Origin: an uncultured Bartonella sp.
GTDB lineage: Bacteria > Pseudomonadota > Alphaproteobacteria > Rhizobiales > Rhizobiaceae
Direction: 5' to 3'
Assembly: GCA_946478665.1 (NCBI GenBank)
Contig: CAMLCZ010000003.1
Location: forward strand, 217,949-281,948
DNA: 64,000 bases
Shown: positions 39,095 through 47,709 of the stretch, one piece after another
Layout of the letters: the number at the start of each line of letters is the position of its first letter
How positions within the stretch are numbered: position 1 is the first letter of the stretch
Notes under the pieces: model-generated
Databases searched by the model: none
What the model was told of the DNA's origin: nothing
What the model saw: only the letters and a program-made list of their open reading frames with translations
Translations under genes and position numbers: made by a program

Positions 39095-40315
39095 TTACAT
39101 TTGAGCTGTTTCTCTTTGACGTAACAGACAACACAGAATGAGCGCAATAATCAGAAGAGATCCAGTAAAGACGATTACCATATTCCAACCGCCATGGAAC
39201 CAGAACCACCCACCAAATGCGCCAATAAAGCTTGAACCTAAATAGTAGAATAACAAATATAACGCTGAAGCATGCCCCTTGGCACCAACCGCAATGCGCC
39301 CCACCCAACTGCTTGCAACAGCATGGGCAGTAAAAAAGCCAATGGTAACAAGAATAATACCGATAATGAATATGGGGAGCCATTCACTGAGTGTAAAAAG
39401 TAGACCGGCAAACAAAATGAAGACTGCACAAAATAATAAAGAGCTGCGACGATATTTGTTTGTCATACTTCCCGCTATGGGCGAAACGATTATTCCGGCA
39501 ACATAACTGATAAATATAAAGCCAATTTGTGTCGGGCTTAAATAGAATGGTGCGCCACTCAACCGGAAGCCAGTGTAATTTAAAATAGCAACAAAATCGC
39601 CGAAAATCAGTGCGATATAAAAGAATATATAGAGCAATCGTACAGAGCCAATATGGCCAATCCACGCGCGAATGTGATGATGGATATTGATGCCACGCAC
39701 CGCAACAAAATTCTTTGATAGCGGTAGTAAAAAGTAAAAAGCAATCGCAGCTAGAAGATCGATAATGCCAATAATGGCCAATGCCCATTGCCAATTAAAC
39801 CATTCAATAAGGCTGCCCATGCCGACACGTCCCATCATGCCACCAAAAGCAGTGCCGCCGACATATAGACCCATAATTTTGCCAAAGCCTCTAGGGGCAA
39901 TTTCTTCTGCCAAATAAGCCATAGCAACAGCAGGCACTCCACCGAGAAGGATACCTTCCAATGCGCGCGCTATGAGTAACCAATGCCAATTCGGCGCAAA
40001 GCCTGCCAAAATATTGAAGATTGCCGCACCAATCATGGATCCGGTCATTAGACCGCGTCTGCCTAAGCTTTCTGAAAAAGCACTGGAAAGTAATATTGAA
40101 AACGCCAGAAATCCTGTTGAGATCGATAATGCCAGTGCGCTTTTCGCTGGCGTTATATGATAGTGGTTTGCAAGAGACGGTAATAATGGCTGTACGCAGT
40201 AAAGCAGAGAGAAAGTTGCAAATCCGGCGAAAAACATCGCAATACTAATGCGCTTATATTGTGCCGTTCCACTCTGTACGCCTTTTTCAGTCGTATCGGC
40301 CGTCGCGGTAATCAT
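39095..40315 (-). CDS. MFS transporter, YnfM-like (DHA1) exporter
   Basis: A 406-residue major facilitator with twelve predicted segments. The inter-TM2-3 motif appears as 'SAFSESLGRRGLM', and 'ALEGILLGGVPAVAMAYLAEEI' is the TM4-5 region that matches the YnfM/arabinose-efflux-like group. The ligand is unknown; drug or sugar-like efflux is the family guess. The ATG has GGGAG six bases upstream. It is convergent with prmC and no regulator lies directly next to it. Confidence 0.85.
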   Translation of the reverse strand: MITATADTTEKGVQSGTAQYKRISIAMFFAGFATFSLLYCVQPLLPSLANHYHITPAKSALALSISTGFLAFSILLSSAFSESLGRRGLMTGSMIGAAIFNILAGFAPNWHWLLIARALEGILLGGVPAVAMAYLAEEIAPRGFGKIMGLYVGGTAFGGMMGRVGMGSLIEWFNWQWALAIIGIIDLLAAIAFYFLLPLSKNFVAVRGINIHHHIRAWIGHIGSVRLLYIFFYIALIFGDFVAILNYTGFRLSGAPFYLSPTQIGFIFISYVAGIIVSPIAGSMTNKYRRSSLLFCAVFILFAGLLFTLSEWLPIFIIGIILVTIGFFTAHAVASSWVGRIAVGAKGHASALYLLFYYLGSSFIGAFGGWFWFHGGWNMVIVFTGSLLIIALILCCLLRQRETAQM

Positions 40316-40673
40316 TTTTTTCTCCCGTCATCATCCCGCATAAAATCTACAATAGCGCGATAGACCAATTTTTAGCTGTTGGGTAAAACTAATTGCAGAA
40401 TCCAATTTCAAAAATCCGTGACCGATATATTTTCTGCAAGTATCAATTGTTATGCGAAAAATGAAATACTTGGATATAAGTGATTTAATCAGGAAATATT
40501 GGTAATATTTCATAAGATATTTATTTTGTTTTAGTATTCAATAATTTAAATATGATGCCAAGAATTTTATAGAGTGAAAAATATTTTAAATAAAATTCCA
40601 CTCTATATTTTTTATCAATTTATACCTTTATATGAGCTATCTCGAAATTAAGTATTTCCATATAGAAAGATAC
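40316..40673. other. 358-bp AT-rich gap between the NAD regulator and the MFS gene
   Basis: Apart from a 9-bp arm pair ATTAAGTAT (40647-40655) / ATACTTAAT (40670-40678) that overlaps the NAD-regulator stop, no structure is seen. The stretch should hold the MFS promoter. Confidence 0.5.
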
Positions 40674-41567
40674 TTAATACCGCGCTATTGGTAATTTTGA
40701 ACCAGATATTTCGCGTGCTTCAAGAATTTCTTGCCGGTAGCGATAGAGTTTTGCTGGTCTGCCACCTGTATCGCGTTCACGCTCACCCGTCTCTTCAATG
40801 ACACCTTGTTGTTCTGTCATACGACGGAAATTGGGCTTATGGAGGCGACGACCAATAATTGCTTCAACAGCTTGTTGAAGTTGTAGCAAGGTGAACTTTT
40901 TCGGCATAAGTTCGAAGACGATCGCCTTATATTTGATATTGGTTCTCAAACGGGCAATTGCTGTTGCCAATATTCTGCGATGGTCTGCAAACATTGGAAC
41001 ACCAGCATCAAGATTTCCGCCAGCTTCCGCAATTAAACCAGCTTCATAAAGTAGCTCATAACGCTGCAAGATATAGTCTTCATTCCACTTATAGCCATCA
41101 ATGCCAAAGAGGAAAGCTGTCCGTTTACGACGTGTTTCTCTGTTTGCCGGATCTTTTTCCGACCATTCCAGTAACGCATCGATAATTTTATCAACGCAAG
41201 GGTGCTTACCATGACGACAATCATCCCAAGGAAAATGCTCATACCAGTCATGCCATTCAATTTTTGGAGAATATCCAGCATTTTCCAGTACAAGACCTAA
41301 ATAACCGATGGATATCGTCCTTTTATCAGACATTTCTGGAATACGGTTGCGATCCGCAAATGTGTAAAGTTGCTCGAGAAATCCAATTGGGTGACCAGTT
41401 TGTTGACCAACCCAATCCCGCAATCCCGCTTGCAAACTGTCATGTTTTAATTCAAACGGGCCAGAGGGCAGGGCTTTGCCTGCATTAACAGTCATAACTT
41501 TAGGAGTACTATTGTTGACTGCGACTAGCACCGCGATAAGTTCAATATTCGATTGGCCTGCCGACAT
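40674..41567 (-). CDS. NAD regulator (NrtR-like Nudix/winged-helix protein)
   Basis: A ~297-residue protein starting 'MSAGQSNIELIAVLVAVNN'. The N-terminal half resembles a Nudix fold without a full catalytic Nudix box, and the C-terminal half ('FTLLQLQQAVEAIIGRRLHKPNFRRM') looks like the winged helix of NrtR-type regulators. Similar Rhizobiales proteins are annotated as NAD regulators, thought to sense an NAD-derived ligand and repress NAD synthesis or salvage. The ATG at 41567 begins the conserved part; the frame reaches back to 41660 but the added leader is hydrophobic and unlike the family. No NAD gene lies next to it here. Confidence 0.7.
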   Translation of the reverse strand: MSAGQSNIELIAVLVAVNNSTPKVMTVNAGKALPSGPFELKHDSLQAGLRDWVGQQTGHPIGFLEQLYTFADRNRIPEMSDKRTISIGYLGLVLENAGYSPKIEWHDWYEHFPWDDCRHGKHPCVDKIIDALLEWSEKDPANRETRRKRTAFLFGIDGYKWNEDYILQRYELLYEAGLIAEAGGNLDAGVPMFADHRRILATAIARLRTNIKYKAIVFELMPKKFTLLQLQQAVEAIIGRRLHKPNFRRMTEQQGVIEETGERERDTGGRPAKLYRYRQEILEAREISGSKLPIARY

Positions 41568-41881
41568 GATAATAAAGATTGTTCCAAATATAATAGTTGC
41601 TTTAAGTTTGAATGTATTTTGTGTCAGAAAAAATATCGCTGGTTCAATTTTGCAATTCAAACAGCCCTATCGGAAACTAAAAACATTCAAGAATCGTATG
41701 ATAGCTATATAAAGCGTGTATTTTAAATAACCAGATCATAAATACAATATTTTTTCATCAAATTAAAGTAATAATCAAAATTTATAATGTAAAATATCAT
41801 AAGTAAAAAACGTAAATATTTTATATTTTTATATAATAATTAAAAATAGATAATAATTATTTGAATTAAAAATAATATAAT

Positions 41882-41901
41882 TTGTATACAGCTTGTATAC
41901 A
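41882..41901. repeat. TTGTATACA direct repeat, 11-bp spacing
   Basis: Two copies of TTGTATACA (41882-41890 and 41893-41901) are separated by GC. Each holds the palindrome GTATAC; one helical turn lies between centres, as for a paired protein-binding site. It is ~315 bp upstream of the NAD-regulator start. Confidence 0.5.
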
Positions 41902-42194
41902 CGAAATGAAAAATAATTTTTTATTTTAATTTGATTTAACTCAAATTTTTTGAAGTTTTATTGAAAATTTGAATATTTATTTGAGCGCCATATTGTATAA
42001 AAATTATACAGAAAAATTTTTAATTTAATCGATTTTATTCAATAAAGAATTTATAAGATAAAAAACTAAAAGACCATAATAAAATAGTTTTATGCTCGTT
42101 AATATGGTGAAAAAAACAATCTTTAACCTTCGGCTATTTTATAAAAGCAGAGCATAAGTGGTTTATGGCAACGTCTTTTATGCAAAATTAAAAA

Positions 42195-42216
42195 AAGCCG
42201 ACCAAACGGTCGGCTT
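42195..42216 (-). terminator. terminator of the small secreted protein gene
   Basis: AAGCCGACC / GGTCGGCTT with an AAAC loop (read on plus) is followed on the minus strand by a TTTTTT run, about 35 bp after the stop. Confidence 0.9.
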
Positions 42217-42250
42217 ATGGCAAAATCCCGCAAATATACTATTGAAGTTA

Positions 42251-42556
42251 TTAACGATGGTTAACTGGCGAACCATCATCAGAATGGGCCATTTCACTTG
42301 CTGGAACACCATGTTTAGAAAGACCAGATTTTTTCTCATGTCCGATAACATAGCTGTCTTCAACAGAACCACCACCAAATCCATTTGCTCTTGTGTAAGT
42401 TCTGGAATTGCCAGTTAACTCGGTATTGGCGCCAGAGTGGGCAGCTGTTCTAGCAGCATAAACATTTTCAGGTGAGCCATCACCAAAAGCGTTGCCAGCG
42501 CTTGCACTACCAATTGCCATTAAACTTGCTGCTGCAATCATAATTATTTTTTTCAT
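42251..42556 (-). CDS. small exported protein, unknown function
   Basis: A 101-residue protein with a clean signal peptide ('MKKIIMIAAASLMAIGSASA', cut before Gly-Asn). The mature ~80 residues are Gly/Ser/Asn/His-rich with little hydrophobic core: 'NSRTYTRANGFGGGSVEDSY' and a C-terminal 'GSPVNHR'. It is probably disordered or low in structure in the periplasm. GGAGAAG precedes the ATG at 42556; a longer frame to 42637 has no such support. It has its own strong terminator, so it is a single-gene unit. The call of a real gene is firm; no function is proposed. Confidence 0.8.
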   Translation of the reverse strand: MKKIIMIAAASLMAIGSASAGNAFGDGSPENVYAARTAAHSGANTELTGNSRTYTRANGFGGGSVEDSYVIGHEKKSGLSKHGVPASEMAHSDDGSPVNHR

Positions 42557-42823
42557 TTTCTTCTCCGCAGTTCTAATGCCTTCGTAAACAACAAGGCATG
42601 TATTGATTATTTCGAATGCCACATTCAAAACCAGCACTCTCTGAATGCGTATATCGTTGCGTAGAAGCGTAATTCCAAATCACATTTTACTGTATTAATC
42701 ACGAAAGTTTGATCTTTAATAAATGTAATAAAAACAAATAATTATAACAGTATATAAAATATTTTTAGGTACCTATTTGTTGGTCTTCACAAATCGGTGA
42801 TTGAATGAAGTGCAAAATGTGCG

Positions 42824-44269
42824 TCACAAACCATTGCTTAATTGGTGAATCGTCTGCATTGCCAAAAGTAGATTATTTTTGAAACGCACCAATTGTTCCT
42901 GATAAAACTCTTGGTCTTTAATTTTCAATAGATATGATGGGTGCACAGTTGGCAAAATTGGTGGCATTGTCGGTGGGGTCGCTATTTTTCCCTGAATTTC
43001 CGACATTGTAGGCATTTGTTCTGTCACAGAAAAAAACGCGGTTTTTCCCATCGTTACAATGAGCTTGGGTTTAATCAGTGCTATTTCTTTCATGAGCCAC
43101 CAACGACAATGCTTAATCTCGCTGCGATTGGCTGTGTTGTGAATGCGCTTTTTACCCCTCATTTCATATTTAAAGTGCTTTACAGCATTGGTGACATAAA
43201 TCTGCTTGCGATCAAGCCCAATCTCCTGCGCAACTTGATCGAATAGCTGACCTGCGGGACCAACAAATGGTTTTCCAACGAGGTCTTCTCTGTCACCTGG
43301 TTGTTCACCAACAACCATCATATCGGCATTTGCCGGGCCTTCACCACAGACAGCCTGCGTCGCATTGCAATGAATTGGACAACGCTGACATACTTTTATG
43401 TTTTGTCCTAGGTCGTCCAATGATTGTATGTTTTCCGGTATATGCAAGGGTTCTTGCCGCATTTGCAACCGCTGGTGAAAAAGCGGTGCTTCACTCAATT
43501 GCTGTGCTTGCATGGCTTCTACCTGCGCTTCTGCACCTTCTACCAAATCATTGATGATTGTTGCTTCCGGTAAGTTGCGCCAAAATTTCCTTGGCATATG
43601 ACTTTGCATGGTTTTAAGCTTTACCCGCGCAGGGTTAAATATACTGGAAAAATATGTTTTCCAAAGCTCTTCCGTTGCATCATGCAATGGTGGCTCGCGG
43701 TCGACAGCTTTTCCCAGTGTCAAATTTTGCCGAAAAAAATATGCACATCCTTTCGGTGTCAAAATTTGCCAATCCATATCACTAAAGCGTTTGCAAAAGA
43801 ATGGTGTAGCCTTCTGGATAATAAAATGCTGTGGTTCATACCACGCTGTAAAACACCGGCGGTCATCAATGGCTGCAATTTCTTTAAAACGCACAAATGC
43901 ATGCATATGATGAATATCATGGCCGACCGCTTTTTGTCGGCTTAAGGCATCGATCATATCCTTGTCATAAAGTTTGTCGAGAAGCTCTTTATCGTCTTGC
44001 AACCGAAACAATAAACGATAGAGCAAGGCTGGTGTGTCATCGCCATTATGACAAATGACTTGATCGGCAATGGATAAGAATTTTTTCGAAACACAAATCC
44101 TTGTATTCGAAGTATTTTCGGGCGTTAAATTTTCAGACGCAAATAATGACGGATTATCATCATATGTCCAGATAATCTCTTCTGGTGGAATAGCAGCATG
44201 GATTAAAGCGCGCGCTTGCTCCCGCCACTCATTAAAATTACCTTTCTCGCATAAATGAACGGTCTTCAT
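42824..44269 (-). CDS. udgX: UdgX-family uracil-DNA binding protein fused to a DUF4130 domain
   Basis: A 481-residue fusion. Residues ~1-250 are the DUF4130 domain that travels with the radical SAM partner. Residues ~290-481 are a family-4-like uracil-DNA glycosylase fold with 'GEQPGDREDLVGKPFVGPAG' (321-340), the KRRIH-type loop as KKRIH (373-377), and 'HPSYLLK'. In UdgX the loop His, here His377, forms a covalent bond with the uracil site, so the protein stays on DNA. Cys294, Cys297, Cys308 and Cys388 are candidate [4Fe-4S] ligands. The ATG at 44269 is 2 bp after the radical SAM stop, so both are one operon. A role in uracil-DNA repair or protection is inferred from the family. Confidence 0.9.
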   Translation of the reverse strand: MKTVHLCEKGNFNEWREQARALIHAAIPPEEIIWTYDDNPSLFASENLTPENTSNTRICVSKKFLSIADQVICHNGDDTPALLYRLLFRLQDDKELLDKLYDKDMIDALSRQKAVGHDIHHMHAFVRFKEIAAIDDRRCFTAWYEPQHFIIQKATPFFCKRFSDMDWQILTPKGCAYFFRQNLTLGKAVDREPPLHDATEELWKTYFSSIFNPARVKLKTMQSHMPRKFWRNLPEATIINDLVEGAEAQVEAMQAQQLSEAPLFHQRLQMRQEPLHIPENIQSLDDLGQNIKVCQRCPIHCNATQAVCGEGPANADMMVVGEQPGDREDLVGKPFVGPAGQLFDQVAQEIGLDRKQIYVTNAVKHFKYEMRGKKRIHNTANRSEIKHCRWWLMKEIALIKPKLIVTMGKTAFFSVTEQMPTMSEIQGKIATPPTMPPILPTVHPSYLLKIKDQEFYQEQLVRFKNNLLLAMQTIHQLSNGL

Positions 44270-44271
44270 GC

Positions 44272-45501
44272 TCAAAACAACTCCAGTTGTTTTGGTTTTG
44301 GGCGAAAGCGTTCTGCAAGCTTGGCACTGTCGATCAGATGCGCGGGAGACCATTGATCGGCAATGATAAATGGCTTTAACTTGGCTAGAGAAAGATGGAA
44401 GGCTTGCAAATCATCCAATGTCAAACGCTTGAAACGCCGCGCCATCAATATCCGCTTAACATTGCGTACGCCCATTCCTGGGATACGCAAAAGCATCTCC
44501 TTGTCTGCACGATTGACATCAACCGGAAAACGGTGCCTGTTGTTTAAAGCCCAAGCCAATTTAGGGTCAAAATCCAGATCAAGCATACCATTTGTTTGGC
44601 TATTGGTTAGCTCTTCCATTTGAAAGCCATAAAAGCGAAACAACCAATCGGCTTGGTAAAGCCTATGCTCACGCAATAAAGGCGGCTTTATTATCGGCAA
44701 AATACTTGATGCATCCGGTATTGGGCTAAAAGCCGAATAATAAACCCGTTTCAACCGATATCCAGTATATAAAGTAGCACTCGATTGCAAAATGGTCGCG
44801 TCATTAGCCCCATCGGCACCAATAATCATTTGTGTTGATTGCCCAGCAGGTGCAAACTTTTTTTGTAACTTCGATTGTAGGGTACTATCTTTGGCATCTT
44901 CAATATGCACACGCACATTGGCCATTGCCTGCCGAATAGTGGTTACCTGCTTTTGCGGTGCTAATTGCTGAATGCTTTTTTCGGTAGGAAGTTCTACATT
45001 GACTGATAGTCTATCCGCATACAATCCCGCTTCTTCTATTAATAACGGGGAAGCATCAGGGATAGTTTTCAAATGAATATAGCCGGCAAAATTATGTTTC
45101 AACCGAAGATCGCGGGCAATTTTTACCAATTCTTCCATTGTTGCATCAGCTGACCGAATAATACCAGACGATAAAAACAACCCTTCAATATAATTACGGC
45201 GATAAAATTCGAGTGTTAGGAAAATTACTTCATCGGCGGTAAACCGTGCGCGCTCGACATTACTGGAAGAACGATTGACACAATAAGCACAGTCGAAAAT
45301 GCAAAAATTGGTCAATAGAATTTTTAATAACGAAATACATCGTCCATCTGGCGTAAATGAATGGCAAATTCCCATATTTGCGGTCGAGCCTAAACCTTGC
45401 TTATTATCGGAACCGCGTGCTGAACCACTAGATGCACAAGATGCATCATATTTGGCGGCATCGGCAAGAATCGCTAACTTTCGCTTCAAGGTCTTTTCCA
45501 T
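44272..45501 (-). CDS. putative DNA modification/repair radical SAM protein (linked to UdgX)
   Basis: A 409-residue radical SAM protein. The cluster motif is CX3CX2C at Cys67, Cys71 and Cys74 ('NFCIFDCAYCVNR'). Two further Cys (46 and 55) precede it. The C-terminus has a helix-hairpin-helix 'RIPGMGVRNVKRILMARRF', which points to DNA binding. This is the family that occurs next to DUF4130-UDG fusions across bacteria; its chemistry is not established. The pair with udgX (2-bp gap) suggests one repair or base-modification pathway. The N-terminal 'KLAILADAAKYDASCASSG' is a family hallmark and fixes the start. Confidence 0.9.
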   Translation of the reverse strand: MEKTLKRKLAILADAAKYDASCASSGSARGSDNKQGLGSTANMGICHSFTPDGRCISLLKILLTNFCIFDCAYCVNRSSSNVERARFTADEVIFLTLEFYRRNYIEGLFLSSGIIRSADATMEELVKIARDLRLKHNFAGYIHLKTIPDASPLLIEEAGLYADRLSVNVELPTEKSIQQLAPQKQVTTIRQAMANVRVHIEDAKDSTLQSKLQKKFAPAGQSTQMIIGADGANDATILQSSATLYTGYRLKRVYYSAFSPIPDASSILPIIKPPLLREHRLYQADWLFRFYGFQMEELTNSQTNGMLDLDFDPKLAWALNNRHRFPVDVNRADKEMLLRIPGMGVRNVKRILMARRFKRLTLDDLQAFHLSLAKLKPFIIADQWSPAHLIDSAKLAERFRPKPKQLELF

Positions 45502-45914
45502 AATTGTTCACTAAATGTTCTTTTTTGCGAAAGCAATAAAAATGCTTAACGGATCATTAGGGCGTTTGGAATTTTGCGGCTTCAAGACATTTATTGGGAA
45601 AAGCAGATGCAAAACTGTTTCAATTTTCGACAAGTGATTTCGGTTAGAGATTTCGGCAAGAAGTTTCGTCCAGAGATTTTAGGAAAAGGTTCTACGAGAA
45701 AATTCGGCGAAAAAGTTAGACAAATACTCGCCAGTGAAATTTGACAGCGAAATCTGATAGGCAATTTTACATAAAAATTTGACAGGAAAACGCGTTAAGA
45801 CAATCTGATAATGTCAGTTGATTGTCTTGGTAGTGATATCAACATATGCACAATAGGCAGCGTTAATATGATTAATAAGCAGACGTTTTTAAGAAAATAG
45901 TCGCGCGTTGACGG
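45502..45914. other. 413-bp gap between the radical SAM gene and nhaA
   Basis: It should hold the promoter of the udgX operon (minus strand). Short degenerate repeats lie at about 45635-45785. No gene is supported. Confidence 0.5.
45635..45785. repeat. degenerate short repeats
   Basis: GATTTCGG-like units recur at intervals of about 12-14 bp near 45635-45680, and AAATTTGACAG occurs twice (45737-45747 and 45775-45785). The array is irregular. Confidence 0.4.
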
Positions 45915-47270
45915 CTATTTTTGTCGCTGTTTGTTGGAGCGGTTAGACATTAATAGATAAAACAATCCATAGGCTAAACCGATACAGGCTGAAATGAGTG
46001 AGCCGCTTAGCACACCTATCTTGGCTGCTTCGAGATTTTGAATATCAGGAAAAGCCAACATGGCCGTAAAGATCGCCATAGTAAAACCAATACCGGCAAG
46101 TAAGCCAACCAAAATCATGCCAGAAAGATCGACTTTATTAGGAAGACGACAAAGTCCAATTTTTACAGAGAGTAGAGAGACTGTAATAATCCCGATTGGT
46201 TTTCCAACAACCAAACCGACAATAACCCCCATGATAATCGTGGTTGTATGTGGCGCAGAAAAGTTGACACCTGAAAAGTTTACCCCCGCATTTGCCAATG
46301 CGAAAAGCGGCATAACAAGAAATGTTACCCATGGTGCGAGTTTACGCTTTATTTCCGATGCTGGCGTTTTTTCTACGGGGGTAGAGGCTTTATCGATAGT
46401 TTTTGCTAACGCATTTGGTTTTGAACGTTTGTGCTTTTCGATGTCTGGTGCATCGGCAAATTTGTCAGAGATTTTAGTTTTGCCCTTTTGATATGGCAAA
46501 ACTGGCGTGAGTAAGCCAAGGATAATACCCGTGAGAGAAGGGTGTACACCTAAAATAAACAATCCTGCCCAAACAATAACACCTGAAAACAAATAGGGCA
46601 GAAACGATGAGATTTTCAATCTTTGCAGCGAAACAATCAATAGAATGCCAACTAAGCCGATGAAAATGCCATAGGTATTAAGGTGTCCTGAATAGAATAA
46701 AGCGATGATGATGACGGCGATAATGTCGTCAATAACCGCGAGTGATAACAGAACAATTCTGAGATTATTGGGAATGCGCGATCCCAAAAGCGACAAAATG
46801 CCAACGGCAAAGGCAATATCTGTCGCTGTTGGAACAGCCCAACCATAGAAAGCCTTGCTGCCATAATTGAACACGGAATAAATTACTGCCGGAAAACAAA
46901 CACCACCGATTGCCGCCATAATTGGCAGGCTTGCTTGTTTGACATTGGAAAGAGCGCCATCATGCATTTCGCTGCGTATCTCAACGCCTGTCACGAGGAA
47001 AAAGAGTATCATTAGAACATCGTTGATAACGAAATGCATATTGGGACAGAAGGAAAAGCCATTCCAGCTCAGGCAAACAGGCTTATTCCAAAAAATCTCA
47101 TAAAAATCTGAAAAATGCGAGTTTGCTAATATAAGCGCAACGACCGCTGCAAGTAATAACACAACTCCGCCGATAAATGGTTTGTGAAGGCTGGAACCAA
47201 CAAATAAAACAATTGCTCTAAGAAAAGAGTGATGACGATGTGATGGCTCATCAGGGTCTGAAACTGGCAT
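45915..47270 (-). CDS. nhaA: Na+/H+ antiporter NhaA
   Basis: A 451-residue NhaA. The ion-binding double Asp is present in 'SLAVIDDIIAVIIIALFYS', and the TM4 part 'GWAVPTATDIAFAVGIL' and 'FFLVTGVEIRSEM' are typical. A ~50-residue charged insert (around 'DKFADAPDIEKHKRSKPN') lies in a mid-protein loop and is longer than in E. coli. It exchanges cytoplasmic Na+ for H+ and supports salt and alkali tolerance. The ATG at 47270 has GGAG seven bases upstream; the frame extends to 47375 without such a site. It stands alone on the minus strand. Confidence 0.93.
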   Translation of the reverse strand: MPVSDPDEPSHRHHSFLRAIVLFVGSSLHKPFIGGVVLLLAAVVALILANSHFSDFYEIFWNKPVCLSWNGFSFCPNMHFVINDVLMILFFLVTGVEIRSEMHDGALSNVKQASLPIMAAIGGVCFPAVIYSVFNYGSKAFYGWAVPTATDIAFAVGILSLLGSRIPNNLRIVLLSLAVIDDIIAVIIIALFYSGHLNTYGIFIGLVGILLIVSLQRLKISSFLPYLFSGVIVWAGLFILGVHPSLTGIILGLLTPVLPYQKGKTKISDKFADAPDIEKHKRSKPNALAKTIDKASTPVEKTPASEIKRKLAPWVTFLVMPLFALANAGVNFSGVNFSAPHTTTIIMGVIVGLVVGKPIGIITVSLLSVKIGLCRLPNKVDLSGMILVGLLAGIGFTMAIFTAMLAFPDIQNLEAAKIGVLSGSLISACIGLAYGLFYLLMSNRSNKQRQK

Positions 47271-47469
47271 AATAAGCTCCGCAGAGCTGGCGGCCCGACC
47301 TAGCTTATTACCTGACCTATAACTATTTATAGGACACCCTGAACTACCCTTATTGGAATTAATCAATAAATGCAACCATTGCTAAAGGACGTTATCTTGA
47401 TGGGGCGGGCGTATCGTACCGCATCATTACAGACCTGATTAAATGATCCCGATATTGTTCAAAAACACC

Positions 47470-47529
47470 AATTGAAAGCCTCCAAATTGAAAGATCCTAA
47501 GTTAGAAGCACCCAATTTGAAGAGCAATT
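47470..47529 (+). repeat. degenerate 15-bp tandem array, four units
   Basis: Four back-to-back 15-mers with the pattern (A/G/T)TTGAAAG-like start: ATTGAAAGCCTCCAA, ATTGAAAGATCCTAA, GTTAGAAGCACCCAA, TTTGAAGAGCAATTG. Read in one frame they give five-residue units each starting with Leu, but the frame is short and closed. Confidence 0.6.
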
Positions 47530-47628
47530 GTGCGCTTTTCTATTGATGCGTTATTCGAGAACTCGACTTTTGTTTCAACTAGAGTTGAAGCGCTCCCAAT
47601 CTAAATTTGCAAAATAAAAACCAATTAA

Positions 47629-47664
47629 AAACCTGCTCTTGCCATAACTATAAAGAGCAGGTTT
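47629..47664 (-). terminator. terminator of the tandem paralog operon
   Basis: Perfect 12-bp arms AAACCTGCTCTT / AAGAGCAGGTTT with a 12-base loop are followed on the minus strand by TTTTTAATT. The paralog at 47710 ends 45 bp upstream. Confidence 0.88.
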
Positions 47665-47709
47665 CTTAAGCTTTACACAGAACGCGGCAAAGTCTTTTGC
47701 CGCAGTGGT

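Larger units (their letters stand above)
41568..42250. other. 683-bp extremely AT-rich gap
   Basis: The stretch from about 41700 to 42130 is almost only A and T. It contains the TTGTATACA direct repeat (41882-41901) and ends with the terminator of the small secreted protein. No open frame of note is seen. It may be a promoter/regulatory region or a decayed insertion. Confidence 0.55.
47271..47709. other. 439-bp gap upstream of nhaA
   Basis: It holds the terminator of the 47710 gene, a four-unit degenerate 15-bp array at 47470-47529 and the nhaA promoter region. No gene is supported. Confidence 0.55.

Noticed and set aside
41568..42250. Replication origin in the AT-rich gap
   Set aside because: No DnaA-box cluster, no iteron series and no repABC, dnaA or parAB gene is nearby.
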